DNA of 53,155 bases from Deltaproteobacteria bacterium (lineage in GTDB: Bacteria; Myxococcota_A; UBA9042), in the NCBI GenBank assembly GCA_016875335.1, contig VGRO01000018.1:1-53155 (forward strand), in the 5' to 3' direction. Numbering within the stretch: the first letter of the stretch is position 1; each line of letters opens with the position of its first letter. Made by a program: the position numbers and the translations under genes. Below the pieces are notes generated by a model that was given only the letters and a program-made list of their open reading frames with translations, was not told the DNA's origin and ran no database searches. This document shows positions 17,335 to 26,280 of this stretch, in pieces.

Positions 17335-17531
17335 TTCATGTGGTTAGCTGGCGACCACGCTATGCAGACCCGCGAGGCCGCTGGCGTCGATCACCAACCC
17401 GGCGGATTTTGAGCAAGCCTGACCCCTGATTTGGAACCGCGCCCTTCCGGCGCCCCTCCTGTCGCAAGGTTGACGTCGGCGGCGCGGCCCGCGAAACTGC
17501 GCCGCGCACGCGGGCCGCGGGGAGTCACTGC
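17335..17531. other. intergenic region with a possible minus-strand remnant
   Basis: A minus-strand frame ending at 17344 reads KSAGLVIDASGLAGLHSVVAS and may be a gene remnant next to the element. GC-rich palindromic sequence precedes the Sel1 gene. Confidence 0.25.
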
Positions 17532-18653
17532 ATGTCCAAGGTTCGCCCCACGATTTCTACAACTTGGTTGCCGATGGCCGCGATCGGTCTAAGCCTTGCG
17601 TGCGGCGCCCCGCCGTTGACCGAACGTCAACTCATCGAGCGCTCGTGCCACAGCGGCAGCCTGCGCGACTGCGGCGAAGTCGGTTGGTGGCACGAATGCG
17701 GCAATGGCGTGCCGGTCAACACCGGCAAGGCCCAGGGCTACTACGAGCAGGCGTGCAGCGCAGGCGACGCCCGCAGTTGCGGCCGGCTCGGCAACATGTA
17801 CCGCGAAGGCATCGGCGGCCGCGTCGACCTGCCGAGGGCCCTGGTCCTGTTGCAGGGGGCGTGCACAGCCAGCGATTTGCGCAGTTGCACGCTGGCCGCC
17901 ATCCTGCTCGAAAACGGCCGCGGCGGCACCAGGGATCCCGCGAAAGCAGCAAAGTTCTACCAGGCCGCGTGCAACGACGGAGACCACCGGGCGTGCGCCA
18001 ACCTGGGAACGATGTACGCCGAAGGCAAGGTGCTTGCCAACGACGACCGGCACGCCGTGAGGCTCTTCAAGGCAGCATGCGAAGCCAACTGGGCGCCCGC
18101 GTGCAGCAGCCTGGGCCGCATGTACGAGTCGGGCCGCGGCGGGCTGGACCCATCGCCGTCGCAGGCAGTGGCGCTCTACAACAAGGCGTGCGAGATGGGC
18201 GCGGGCTCCGGTTGCCTGCTGATGGGCTTTGCGTGCGAGAAAGGCATGGGCATCCAAAGCGATACCACCCGCGCGGCCTTCTACTTCGTGCAGTCGTGCG
18301 AGCGGGGCCACGACGTCGGTTGCCACTACGCCGCCCAGGTGTACGAGCAAGGCCGCGGCGTGCCGACCAGCCGCGAGCGCGCCCTGGAGCTGTATGGCCG
18401 CGGCTGCGACCTCGGCAACGGTGTGGCCTGCGCCGCGGCCGCTGGCTACTACGAACAGGGCCACGCCTCGCCCGCGGCGCGCGCCGGCCACTACTGGGAG
18501 CGCGGCTGCAGCAACGACCACGCTATTTCGTGCGTCAAGCTTGCGGAACACCTGCAACGCGGCTCGCAACCTGACCCTGAACGCGCGCTGCAGGCCCTCA
18601 AGCGGGCGTGTGAACTGGGCGAGCCGTTGGGGTGCGCCGCGCTGAAAAGGTAG
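17532..18653 (+). CDS. Sel1-repeat lipoprotein with paired cysteines
   Basis: 373 aa. Lipoprotein signal with lipobox LSLAC (Cys24). About nine Sel1-like (TPR-related) repeats of 36-40 residues follow, with the pattern A-x-x-x-Y-x-x-A-C-x-x-G-x-x-x-x-C-x-x-L-G. The two Cys per repeat resemble the Hcp (Helicobacter cysteine-rich protein) subgroup, in which each repeat is locked by a disulfide. Such proteins are extracytoplasmic scaffolds for protein-protein contacts. The start ATG follows GGGGAGTCACTGC. The gene is monocistronic: the next gene is convergent, 302 nt away. Confidence 0.85.
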   Translation: MSKVRPTISTTWLPMAAIGLSLACGAPPLTERQLIERSCHSGSLRDCGEVGWWHECGNGVPVNTGKAQGYYEQACSAGDARSCGRLGNMYREGIGGRVDLPRALVLLQGACTASDLRSCTLAAILLENGRGGTRDPAKAAKFYQAACNDGDHRACANLGTMYAEGKVLANDDRHAVRLFKAACEANWAPACSSLGRMYESGRGGLDPSPSQAVALYNKACEMGAGSGCLLMGFACEKGMGIQSDTTRAAFYFVQSCERGHDVGCHYAAQVYEQGRGVPTSRERALELYGRGCDLGNGVACAAAAGYYEQGHASPAARAGHYWERGCSNDHAISCVKLAEHLQRGSQPDPERALQALKRACELGEPLGCAALKR

Positions 18654-18955
18654 CGTCCCGGGACAGGCCGCGTCGATGGGTCTTGCAGCGTGCGGCCCAA
18701 ACCCTGTCCTGCTGCGGCCGAAGATCCTGGGCGTCTCGCTGCTCGCGTCCTCACTGGCTTGGTCGGCGCACTGCGGGTGCGCCTCGGTCGGTCGCTCCGG
18801 GCGCGCTGCCGATCTGCCTACAGGCCCTTCGACCTCGCAACGAACGTGGTTTGGCCACACCCTCTGTGGCTCGGCGTGCCTGCCGCGTGGGTCTGCAGCG
18901 CGCGTCGTCGCGGACCGACGCAGGGCTGCAGTGCCACAACGTCCGGGGCCAGCCC
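18654..18955. other. 302-nt convergent intergenic region
   Basis: Lies between the Sel1 gene and the kinase gene, tail to tail. The open frames here have poor coding bias. No clear bidirectional terminator was seen. Confidence 0.35.
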
Positions 18956-21256
18956 TCACTCCGGCAGGCAAGCGAGGTCGCGAGGGTTGCACCGGCAGAA
19001 GGCCGGCGAGCCGATCTTGTGACTCTCCTTGGGAAAGACACACTTGCAGTAGTAGTTGAGGCCGGTGTTCTGGCCGCGGGCGACCAGACAAGGGCAGAAA
19101 TGCTTGGAAGACGCCGGCAACCCTTGAGCGGCGGGGCACGCATTGCACCAAGCCGGCGATCCTTCTGGCGCGCTGCAGGTGGCGGCAGGCTTTGCGGCCT
19201 TGGCGGCCTTTGCGGCTTCGGAGGCGTCTGCGGGCGGCTTGGCCGCTTTGGCCACCTTGGTGGCGCCGGCGGGCGGGGCCGGCTTGACCGCTACAGGCTT
19301 CTGGGGTGCGACGGGCGCTTCGGCGGGTGCGGCCGGCGCCTCGACGGGTGGGGCGGACTCGGGGGTGGGCGGCGCAGCAGCCGTGACCGCCACGGTCTCG
19401 GGCGTCGCGGAGGCGGCGACTCCAACCGCGGCAGGCGCAGCGGCGGCGACCGGTGGCGGCGGGGCTGAGGCCGCGGGCATGTCGGGCGCCGGATCCCCTT
19501 CGGCGTTGGGCGTTGCTGCGGCGGCGCCGGGCATGTCTCGGGCAGGGGCGACGGCTGGCTCCTCGCCGGACCGCGTGCCAGACCACCACAGCGCGACAGC
19601 CACGGCGGCGAACGCCAGCCCAAACGCCACCACGAGGCGCAGTCCGTTGGCGGACGACACCGGCTTGGTCAGCGGCGCCGAGACTGCACGAGGGACCGGA
19701 AGTGCTGCGACCGCCGTGTCGCCTCCAGGGGGTTCGGGGTCTGGCGTCAACCCCATGGCTACGACGTCCATGGAGACGGTCTGGCCGTCACCGTCCGCGG
19801 TCGCAGAGCGGACGGTCGGAGACGGCTGGCTCGGCGGGCGCACGGGCGGCACCGACGCCACAGCCGAACTCGACCGCTGTCGACCACTTTGCGCTTGCGA
19901 TGCAGGCTGGGGCGCAATGGGGCCGCGCGGCCGCGGGGCAGGTGTCGCCTTGGCCGCCACAGGCAGGTTGGCAAGCGGAGCGGCGACATCGGCGATGACG
20001 GCCGTGTGGCTGCCGCGCTGCCCGGGCTCGGCCATGCTCGGAATCTCCAGCCGCGTCGCCTCGTCGTCGGCGGATGCCGCGATGGCGTGCATGTCGCTCT
20101 TGGTCTTGACGTGGTCGGGTCGCGCGTGGCGATCGGTCGGCTGGGCATCGGGCGCGCTGGGCACCCCGGCGACCACGGTCTGGGAGGCGGCCGCGATGCG
20201 GCGCTCGTGGCTGGCGTGCAGCCGCTCGGGGGTCAGCACGTCGCACAGCGTGGTGCGGTCGTCGTGATCGGCGGCCGCAACCTCGGGGTGGCTCGCCAGC
20301 CAGGCCTCCAGCGCAGCCCGAAAGGCGTCGGCGGTGGCGTAGCGGTGCGCGCGCTCACGGTGCAGCGCTTTGGCGACGACGGCCTGCAGCCGCGCATCGA
20401 CGCCGGGCATGGCGATGGGCGGCGGATCGTCCTGCAGGTGCGCGGCGAGGATGCCAAACGTGGTTTCGCCGTTGAAGGGGTGGTTGCCGGTCAGGCACCG
20501 GTACAGCACCACGCCCGCCGAGTACAGGTCGGCGCGGCTGTCCAGGACCGATCCGCGGATCTGCTCCGGGCTCATGTAGTGAGGCGTTCCGAGGATGGCG
20601 CCGGCCTGCGTCAGGACTGGACTTTGGCCCTCGGCCACGAACTTGGCGATGCCAAAGTCGATGACGTGGACGAAGTCGGTCTCGCCGGCGACCGTGCCCA
20701 CAAAGATATTCTCGGGTTTGAGGTCGCGGTGGACGATCTTGCGGGCGTGCGCTTCGGCCAACGACTTGAGCATCTGCACCATCAACCGCGCGGCGCGGCG
20801 GGGCTCCAGTGGACCGTCGCGACACACGATGGACTCGAGGGAATCGCCCTCCAGGTACTCCATCGCCAGGTAGAGCGGACCGTCGTCGCGAACCCGACCG
20901 AAATCGAAGACCCGCACCGTGTTGGGACTGCGCAGGCTCGCCGACAGCCGCGCCTCGTGGGTGAAGCGCTCGACCGACGTCGCATCCGCCAGCAACTCGG
21001 GCCGCAGGACCTTGAGGGCCACGCGCTCGTGGGTGCCGATGTGCACCGCGCGGTACACGTCGCCAAAGCCGCCGCGGCCGAGCAGTGCGTCGACCTTGTA
21101 GCGCGCGCCGACCAACTCTTCGGGGTGCAGGATCGGATCGCCCGCGAGCTTGATCGGGTTGGCCGTGGGCGAGGCGCGGGCCACGTCGATGGGCGTCGCG
21201 CCCGGCGGCGATTGCGGGGTCGGCGTGCCCACGTTGCCCGATTTGCCGCCTGCCAT
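18956..21256 (-). CDS. transmembrane Ser/Thr protein kinase with extracytoplasmic Cys-rich domain
   Basis: 766 aa from the ATG at 21256. The kinase domain spans about residues 50-320: glycine loop LGRGGFGDVY, Lys82, HRDLKPEN (Asp178 catalytic), DFG at 200-202 and SPEQ in the activation segment. All catalytic residues are present. A disordered Pro/Ala juxtamembrane region (330-535) leads to one membrane helix at about 540-558. An Ala/Pro/Lys-rich outer linker ends in a compact domain of about 65 residues with at least eight cysteines (WCNACP, HFCPCLV, YYCKCVF, FCRCNP). This PknB-like layout suggests an external sensor. FHA proteins at 10375 and 27843 are candidate partners. Confidence 0.88.
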   Translation of the reverse strand: MAGGKSGNVGTPTPQSPPGATPIDVARASPTANPIKLAGDPILHPEELVGARYKVDALLGRGGFGDVYRAVHIGTHERVALKVLRPELLADATSVERFTHEARLSASLRSPNTVRVFDFGRVRDDGPLYLAMEYLEGDSLESIVCRDGPLEPRRAARLMVQMLKSLAEAHARKIVHRDLKPENIFVGTVAGETDFVHVIDFGIAKFVAEGQSPVLTQAGAILGTPHYMSPEQIRGSVLDSRADLYSAGVVLYRCLTGNHPFNGETTFGILAAHLQDDPPPIAMPGVDARLQAVVAKALHRERAHRYATADAFRAALEAWLASHPEVAAADHDDRTTLCDVLTPERLHASHERRIAAASQTVVAGVPSAPDAQPTDRHARPDHVKTKSDMHAIAASADDEATRLEIPSMAEPGQRGSHTAVIADVAAPLANLPVAAKATPAPRPRGPIAPQPASQAQSGRQRSSSAVASVPPVRPPSQPSPTVRSATADGDGQTVSMDVVAMGLTPDPEPPGGDTAVAALPVPRAVSAPLTKPVSSANGLRLVVAFGLAFAAVAVALWWSGTRSGEEPAVAPARDMPGAAAATPNAEGDPAPDMPAASAPPPPVAAAAPAAVGVAASATPETVAVTAAAPPTPESAPPVEAPAAPAEAPVAPQKPVAVKPAPPAGATKVAKAAKPPADASEAAKAAKAAKPAATCSAPEGSPAWCNACPAAQGLPASSKHFCPCLVARGQNTGLNYYCKCVFPKESHKIGSPAFCRCNPRDLACLPE

Positions 21257-21327
21257 GCCGTGCTCCGCGGCGCCGCACACAAAAGAACCCGCCCGCCGGC
21301 GCGAGGATAGCCCTTGCGGGCCGGGCG

Positions 21328-23787
21328 TCACAAGCAGCCGCTGGCAGCGGGGCCGGGGTCCTCGCCTTGAGGCGGCGCGCAGACCCCAGCGATGCCAAGG
21401 TCGGCGGTCAGCCCCAACCGCTGGGCATCGGCCACGGCATGGCGCACGGCGGCGAGGTCGACCTTACCCATGGCGTTGCGCGGTAAGGGGTTCGGCGTGA
21501 CGAGCCAGCGGACCGGTCGCTTGAACGGTGCCAGCCCGGCCACCGCGGCGGCCAGTGAGGCTGTGAGGTCGGCCGCAGCCGGGGCCACCGCGACCCAGGC
21601 TGCGACGCATTCACCCAGCTCGGCGTCGGCAAGGCCGACCACGGCCACGTCGTCGACACCGGCGACCTTGCGCACCGCCGCTTCTACCTCGAGCGGATCG
21701 ACGTTCTCGCCGCCTCGCACGATGCGGTCTGCCCGCCGCGACGCCACCCACAGGCGGCCGAGGTCGTCGAGGCGGCCGGTGTCGCCGGTGTCCAGCCAGG
21801 TTCCTGTTGGGCCTGTCACCGACGCGCCGCGGACCTGGATTTCGTCCCGTGGCCCGATGCGAAGCTCCACGCCCGGCAGCGGCCGACCGACCAGGCGGTA
21901 CGGGCCCTGCTGCGCCGACGCGTCTTGGAGGTCGCCCACGGCCACGGCGGCCGCCGTTTCGGTCATGCCGTAGCTTGGCGCGACAGGCCACCCAGCGGCG
22001 CGCGCCCGTGCCAGCAACTCCGGGGGCGCCGAGGCCCCCCCGACCAGCACGACCCGAGCGCGCCCGGGGCGGGCCCCGACCGCGAGCAGGCGGTGCAAAA
22101 GCGTGGGCACCAGCGAGATGAGCGTGCTCGGCCGCCGTGCAGACGCCCGGCAGATGGCCTCCGCGTCCGGCGCCGGGCTGAGGACGGCCTCGACGCACGC
22201 CGCCGCACAGCGCCACAGCGCCACCAAACCGGCCACGTGGCACAGCGGCAGGGGCAAGAGCCAACGGTCGCCCGGCTGGGGCGCGTGGCGCTGCCAAAAG
22301 GCGAACGATGCGGCCGCGAGGTGTTGGGGGCCCAGCTCGACGACCTTGGGCATGCCTGTCGTGCCGGAAGTGGCGACCAGCGCGCCGCCGCCCGTACGGC
22401 GCAGGACGACCTGCGCCACGTCGTAGGGTTGCAGCCGACCGTGGAGCGCCTGATCGACAAGTGTCGCCTGCGGCCACGGGTGGTGGGCGTCCACGATGCA
22501 CCCGACCGGCCGCACCTGCGCGTGCCAGCGCGCGAACTCGTCCACCGTCCAGCGCGGGTGTCCAGGCGCCGCCGCCAGGCCCGCCCGCCAGATGCCCCAC
22601 AACACGGCCACCAGGTCCGGGCCGTTGTCACACCACAGCGCAACAGCGGCACCCGGTTCGAGGCCAGCCCGCCGCACACCGCGCGCGACGCGGTCGGCGC
22701 AGCGGTCGAGCTGTCGCCAAGACCACCCGTGCATTCGACCACTCGTGAACCACGTCAGTGCGCGTTGCTCCGGCGCCCGGGCCGCGGCCTGGGCCAGCAA
22801 GTCATCCCACGGCGGCGCGACCCGGTCCGCCGGTCGAACGTCGTCGGCAACCGCTTGCGTCCAGCGCCCGTTGCGAATCGCGAGGCAGGCGGGCCTCAGG
22901 CGCGAGTCGAGGTCGAGATGGGTAGCCAATCCGCACGGCCGCAGGAATCCGGGCGCGGCGGCCGCCAACGCCGCCAACAGGCGCAGGCCGAACGGCGCGT
23001 CGAAACACGACGAAACCGCGAACGGCACGCCTTGTGCGGCGAGATCGGCGGCAAGCTCGAAAAAAGCGCGCACGGAGCCACACAGCGCCGGCTTGACGAC
23101 CGCGAGGCCGATGCGGCCTTGGTGTGCCAGGCGCCGCAGCGTCGGCACGTCGGCGTCCAAGAGGTCCAGCGCCAGCGGCAGCGGCGGCGCCTGCGGCCAC
23201 TGGCTCCACGGCGCAGGGTCCTCGACCTCGTCCACCCCCGCGTCGCGAAGCTGCGCCAGCCGGTCGCCAAGGGCGACAGGCCCCAGGTGGGCAAAGGCTC
23301 CGTTGGCGTCCAGGCGCACCGAAACGGTGCCCCGTCGGCGTCGCAGGTCGGCAATGGCCGTCGCAAGCGCGGCGATGGGCGGATCGTCTGCCACCTTGAC
23401 CTTGACAGCCCGCACGCCGGTGCTGTGCGCGCGCCGCGCCAGCGAGCCATCCAACAGCGCAGCCATATCGGCCGTGAGCGCCAGCGGCACGAATGCGCGT
23501 GGCGAACCGCCGAATTCCCGGCAGCACCACGACGCCAGGCCCAGCCCGGCGCGGTCGGCCTGCCACACGCAGCGCGCGAGGTCGCGGGCGAACGCGTCGA
23601 TGGTGGGCTGCCACGCGGCCCAGGCGTCCAGCCGCGGTGCGCATGCCCAGCCGGTGATGCCGTCGCGTGCGTAGCCCACAGCCGTGCCGCGCAGCGCGAG
23701 CACCGTCCCGCGCGCACCTTGCACGCCGCGCCGCAGCGGCAGGTGGTAGGGCCGCAGCAGCCATTGGTGCGCCGCCGGGTCGGTCAC
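21328..23787 (-). CDS. MenC-MenE fusion: o-succinylbenzoate synthase plus o-succinylbenzoate-CoA ligase
   Basis: 819 aa from a GTG start. Residues 1 to about 320 are an enolase-superfamily MenC domain (catalytic Lys in AVKVKV, metal ligands in RLDANGAF and EDPAPW, second Lys in VVKPAL). Residues from about 325 form an AMP-forming ligase (LVATSGTTGMPK, SYGMTETAA, WLDTGDTG, RADRIVRGGENV, catalytic Lys in RNAMGK). The two activities are consecutive menaquinone steps: SHCHC to OSB, then OSB to OSB-CoA. They are normally separate proteins. It lies 4 nt after menA. menB, menD and menF are outside the window. Cytosolic. Confidence 0.85.
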   Translation of the reverse strand: MTDPAAHQWLLRPYHLPLRRGVQGARGTVLALRGTAVGYARDGITGWACAPRLDAWAAWQPTIDAFARDLARCVWQADRAGLGLASWCCREFGGSPRAFVPLALTADMAALLDGSLARRAHSTGVRAVKVKVADDPPIAALATAIADLRRRRGTVSVRLDANGAFAHLGPVALGDRLAQLRDAGVDEVEDPAPWSQWPQAPPLPLALDLLDADVPTLRRLAHQGRIGLAVVKPALCGSVRAFFELAADLAAQGVPFAVSSCFDAPFGLRLLAALAAAAPGFLRPCGLATHLDLDSRLRPACLAIRNGRWTQAVADDVRPADRVAPPWDDLLAQAAARAPEQRALTWFTSGRMHGWSWRQLDRCADRVARGVRRAGLEPGAAVALWCDNGPDLVAVLWGIWRAGLAAAPGHPRWTVDEFARWHAQVRPVGCIVDAHHPWPQATLVDQALHGRLQPYDVAQVVLRRTGGGALVATSGTTGMPKVVELGPQHLAAASFAFWQRHAPQPGDRWLLPLPLCHVAGLVALWRCAAACVEAVLSPAPDAEAICRASARRPSTLISLVPTLLHRLLAVGARPGRARVVLVGGASAPPELLARARAAGWPVAPSYGMTETAAAVAVGDLQDASAQQGPYRLVGRPLPGVELRIGPRDEIQVRGASVTGPTGTWLDTGDTGRLDDLGRLWVASRRADRIVRGGENVDPLEVEAAVRKVAGVDDVAVVGLADAELGECVAAWVAVAPAAADLTASLAAAVAGLAPFKRPVRWLVTPNPLPRNAMGKVDLAAVRHAVADAQRLGLTADLGIAGVCAPPQGEDPGPAASGCL

Positions 23788-23791
23788 CCGA

Positions 23792-24769
23792 TCACAAGCC
23801 GCCGTCGATGGCCAATGCGAGCGCGAGCAGACCGCCTAGGGCCAGGTGGACTTTGGCGGTGCCTGCCAGCGCGAAGTTCAGTTCTTCTGGATCGTTGCGC
23901 GCCGAGACGGCGTGGGCCCACCGCACGACGAGCGGTGCACAGACCAGCGGCAGCGCGAGCCACCAGCGGCGTTCGACGACGGCCCACACCGGCGCAGTCA
24001 AGAGCGCCACGGCCATCAACGCCACGTATTCGGCGCGGGCGAAGGCTGGCCCGAACCGGACCGCCAGCGTGCGCTTGCCCGCCAGCACGTCGGTCGCAGC
24101 GTCGCGCAGGTTGTTGACGACCAGGATGGCCGTGCACGACGCCCCGATGGGCACCGACCACCACCACGCTTCGGCCGGGATGTGGCCCAACTGCACATAC
24201 ACGGTGCCCGTCGTCGCCACCACGCCAAAAAACGCAAACACGAAGACATCGCCGAGTCCGAGGTAGCCGAGCGGCCATGGACCGCCGGTGTAGAGCACGC
24301 CCGCGGCGATCGAGGCCATGCCCACTGCCACCAGCGGCCAGCCGTGGCGGGCGACGAGGTACGCGCCGCATGCGACTGCCAGGGCAAAGGCCAGCACCAT
24401 CGCAGCCTTGATCTGGCCGGGCGCGACCAGACCCGCCTGGGTCACCCGCAGCGGGCCCATGCGATCGGCGGTGTCCGCGCCTTTCTCGAAGTCAAACACG
24501 TCGTTGGCAAAATTGGTGCCGACCTGGATGCACAGCGCTGCGCCGAGCGCAGCCAGCCACGGCAAGGCTTCGAATCCGCCCGATCGCGCCGCCAGCACGC
24601 CGCCCACCAGCAGCGGCGCCAACACCGCGGTCAACGTCGCGGGTCGCGCAGCCAGCCACCACACGCGCAACGGAGGCGCAGCAGGCGCCGCGTCGACCGC
24701 GTCGTCCTCGTCTCCGACGGCTGGCGCACTGCCCGGAGGCGTGGGCTTGAGCCTAACCGCCCGCCGCAC
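23792..24769 (-). CDS. menA: 1,4-dihydroxy-2-naphthoate polyprenyltransferase
   Basis: 325 aa from a GTG at 24769. UbiA-superfamily membrane enzyme with about eight or nine helices. The first Asp-rich motif is NDVFDFEKGAD and the second NNLRDAATD, matching the MenA subgroup. It prenylates DHNA to demethylmenaquinone in the cytoplasmic membrane. The start overlaps the stop of the upstream lipoprotein gene by 17 nt, and MenC-MenE follows after 4 nt. Menaquinone would serve the anaerobic or microaerobic respiratory chain, consistent with the cbb3 cluster in this window. Confidence 0.88.
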   Translation of the reverse strand: MRRAVRLKPTPPGSAPAVGDEDDAVDAAPAAPPLRVWWLAARPATLTAVLAPLLVGGVLAARSGGFEALPWLAALGAALCIQVGTNFANDVFDFEKGADTADRMGPLRVTQAGLVAPGQIKAAMVLAFALAVACGAYLVARHGWPLVAVGMASIAAGVLYTGGPWPLGYLGLGDVFVFAFFGVVATTGTVYVQLGHIPAEAWWWSVPIGASCTAILVVNNLRDAATDVLAGKRTLAVRFGPAFARAEYVALMAVALLTAPVWAVVERRWWLALPLVCAPLVVRWAHAVSARNDPEELNFALAGTAKVHLALGGLLALALAIDGGL

Positions 24770-25829
24770 GCGTCGACACCCCAGCGCCCCACCAGCTGAC
24801 GCCGTTCGGGACCATCAGCCCCGGAATGGACGAGGCCTTGCCGGTCTTGACGTCCAGGGAATAGACGCCACCCGACGACGCGAAGCCATAAAGCACGCCT
24901 CCTGTCCAGGCGATGCCCCACAGGTCGGCGACGCCACAATCGCCCAGGGTCTTGACGACCTGACCGGTCGCCGGGTTGACCTCGACCAGCTTGTCGCCGC
25001 CGAACGGGCCCTGCTTGACCGTGGCATAGGTTCCGACCTTCTCGACCGAAAAGGCATCGCCCGACGACGAGAACCCGCCGTAGGCGCCGAGCTTGGTCAC
25101 CTTCGCGCTGCCGCCCTGCACCTCGATGAGGTTCCAGTCGCCGCTGTTGGCGATGCCGATGAGCGCCGCCTTGCCTGGCACCGCGGTATCCTTGGGGACA
25201 AATGTCAGGCCATTGAAGCTCTGCGGCAGCGTGGCCAACCACTTGCACGCGGCCGTCGCCTTGTCGCAGGCAAACACGTCGCCGAACGTCACCGCGTAAA
25301 GCGCGCCGGTGTCGTCGAGTGCGATGTCGGTCACCTGCCCAGAAAACTTGTCGAAATTGAACCCGCCGACCAGCGAGAAGGTCTTGTTTTCGAACTTGTA
25401 CAGTTGGCTCGAAGAGTGGGCGTAGACGACCTCCAGGCCCTTGTCGCCGACCGGGACGGCGTCCGGGGCGACCTCGGCTGGGGCGTCACCTGCGACATCG
25501 GGCGGGTCGAGCAAGTCCCAGTCCACGGCGTCGGCGGCGTCGGCGACGTCCTTGACGAACGACGGCAACTCGCCCGTTGCAGTTCCGTCGCCGGGATCAC
25601 CACTGTCCGCGGCCGCGTCCGGTTCCGCGCTGTAGTCGGGCTGTGCGATGCCGTCGCCGGAGGCGTCGGTCGTTTCCGCCGTCGCGGCGTCGCTCCCAGC
25701 GCCGGCTTCGACCGAGACCTTGGCGTCGGTGGGGCCGCCGACCGACGGAGCGCCCGGCGGCTCGGAACAGGCCGACGCGACCCAAAGCGCAGCCAGCCAC
25801 TGCGCGGTCACCCCGCTGCATGCCCTCAT
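24753..25829 (-). CDS. lipoprotein with beta-propeller-like C-terminal domain
   Basis: 358 aa. Lipobox ASAC near residue 21, then an Asp/Ala-rich linker to about residue 125. The C-terminal domain has repeating strands such as LYKFENKTFSLVGGF, DIALDDTGALYAVTFG and LVEVNPATGQVV, typical of propeller proteins of the SMP-30/NHL kind. No catalytic motif was found. The start overlaps the preceding SRPBCC gene (ATGA) and the stop overlaps menA, so it sits inside a coupled operon although its link to menaquinone synthesis is unclear. Confidence 0.72.
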   Translation of the reverse strand: MRACSGVTAQWLAALWVASACSEPPGAPSVGGPTDAKVSVEAGAGSDAATAETTDASGDGIAQPDYSAEPDAAADSGDPGDGTATGELPSFVKDVADAADAVDWDLLDPPDVAGDAPAEVAPDAVPVGDKGLEVVYAHSSSQLYKFENKTFSLVGGFNFDKFSGQVTDIALDDTGALYAVTFGDVFACDKATAACKWLATLPQSFNGLTFVPKDTAVPGKAALIGIANSGDWNLIEVQGGSAKVTKLGAYGGFSSSGDAFSVEKVGTYATVKQGPFGGDKLVEVNPATGQVVKTLGDCGVADLWGIAWTGGVLYGFASSGGVYSLDVKTGKASSIPGLMVPNGVSWWGAGVSTRAAGG

Positions 25830-26257
25830 GCCTGCCTCCCGTTCGATTCCGTGGGTCCGCTCGGCCGGCCGTTGGCGAGCCAGTCGGTCAGGGGATCGAA
25901 GTAGTGGTCCACCCAGCCCTGGCGGTAGCGGTCGCCCTCACCCGCCGGCAGGTTGCTGTGGCGCAGCGTCAATTCCGTGCCGCGGCCATCGCGGCGCATG
26001 GTGATCTCGAGCAGGGCATCGGCATCGCCGTCGGCAAACTCGCTGGTACGCCACGACTGGGCAAACCCCTGGTCCGGGTCGATCCGCAGCCAGATCCCGG
26101 TGATGTAGCCATCCCAGGCGGTGAACGCCTGCCCTGGCACGGCCGCGCCGGTGGCACCACCTCCGGTGAACGCCGCGTGCTGGTGCGGATCGGTCCAGGC
26201 CCCAAACACGGTCGTCGGGTCGGCGTCAAACCAAGCGCTGATTTCGAAGCTGTCCAC
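25826..26257 (-). CDS. SRPBCC/AHSA1-domain protein
   Basis: 143 aa from a GTG at 26257 that follows GGAGG by 5 nt; the longer open frame upstream lacks support. The sequence begins with the typical EISAWFDADPTTVFGAWTDP and contains TGAAVPGQAFTAWDGYITG and a C-terminal GWVDHYFDPLTDWL, as in Aha1/START-like hydrophobic-pocket proteins. The ligand is unknown. Overlaps the next gene by 4 nt (ATGA). Confidence 0.75.
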   Translation of the reverse strand: MDSFEISAWFDADPTTVFGAWTDPHQHAAFTGGGATGAAVPGQAFTAWDGYITGIWLRIDPDQGFAQSWRTSEFADGDADALLEITMRRDGRGTELTLRHSNLPAGEGDRYRQGWVDHYFDPLTDWLANGRPSGPTESNGRQA

Positions 26258-26280
26258 GGGCCGCCTCCATGGCACAGAGG

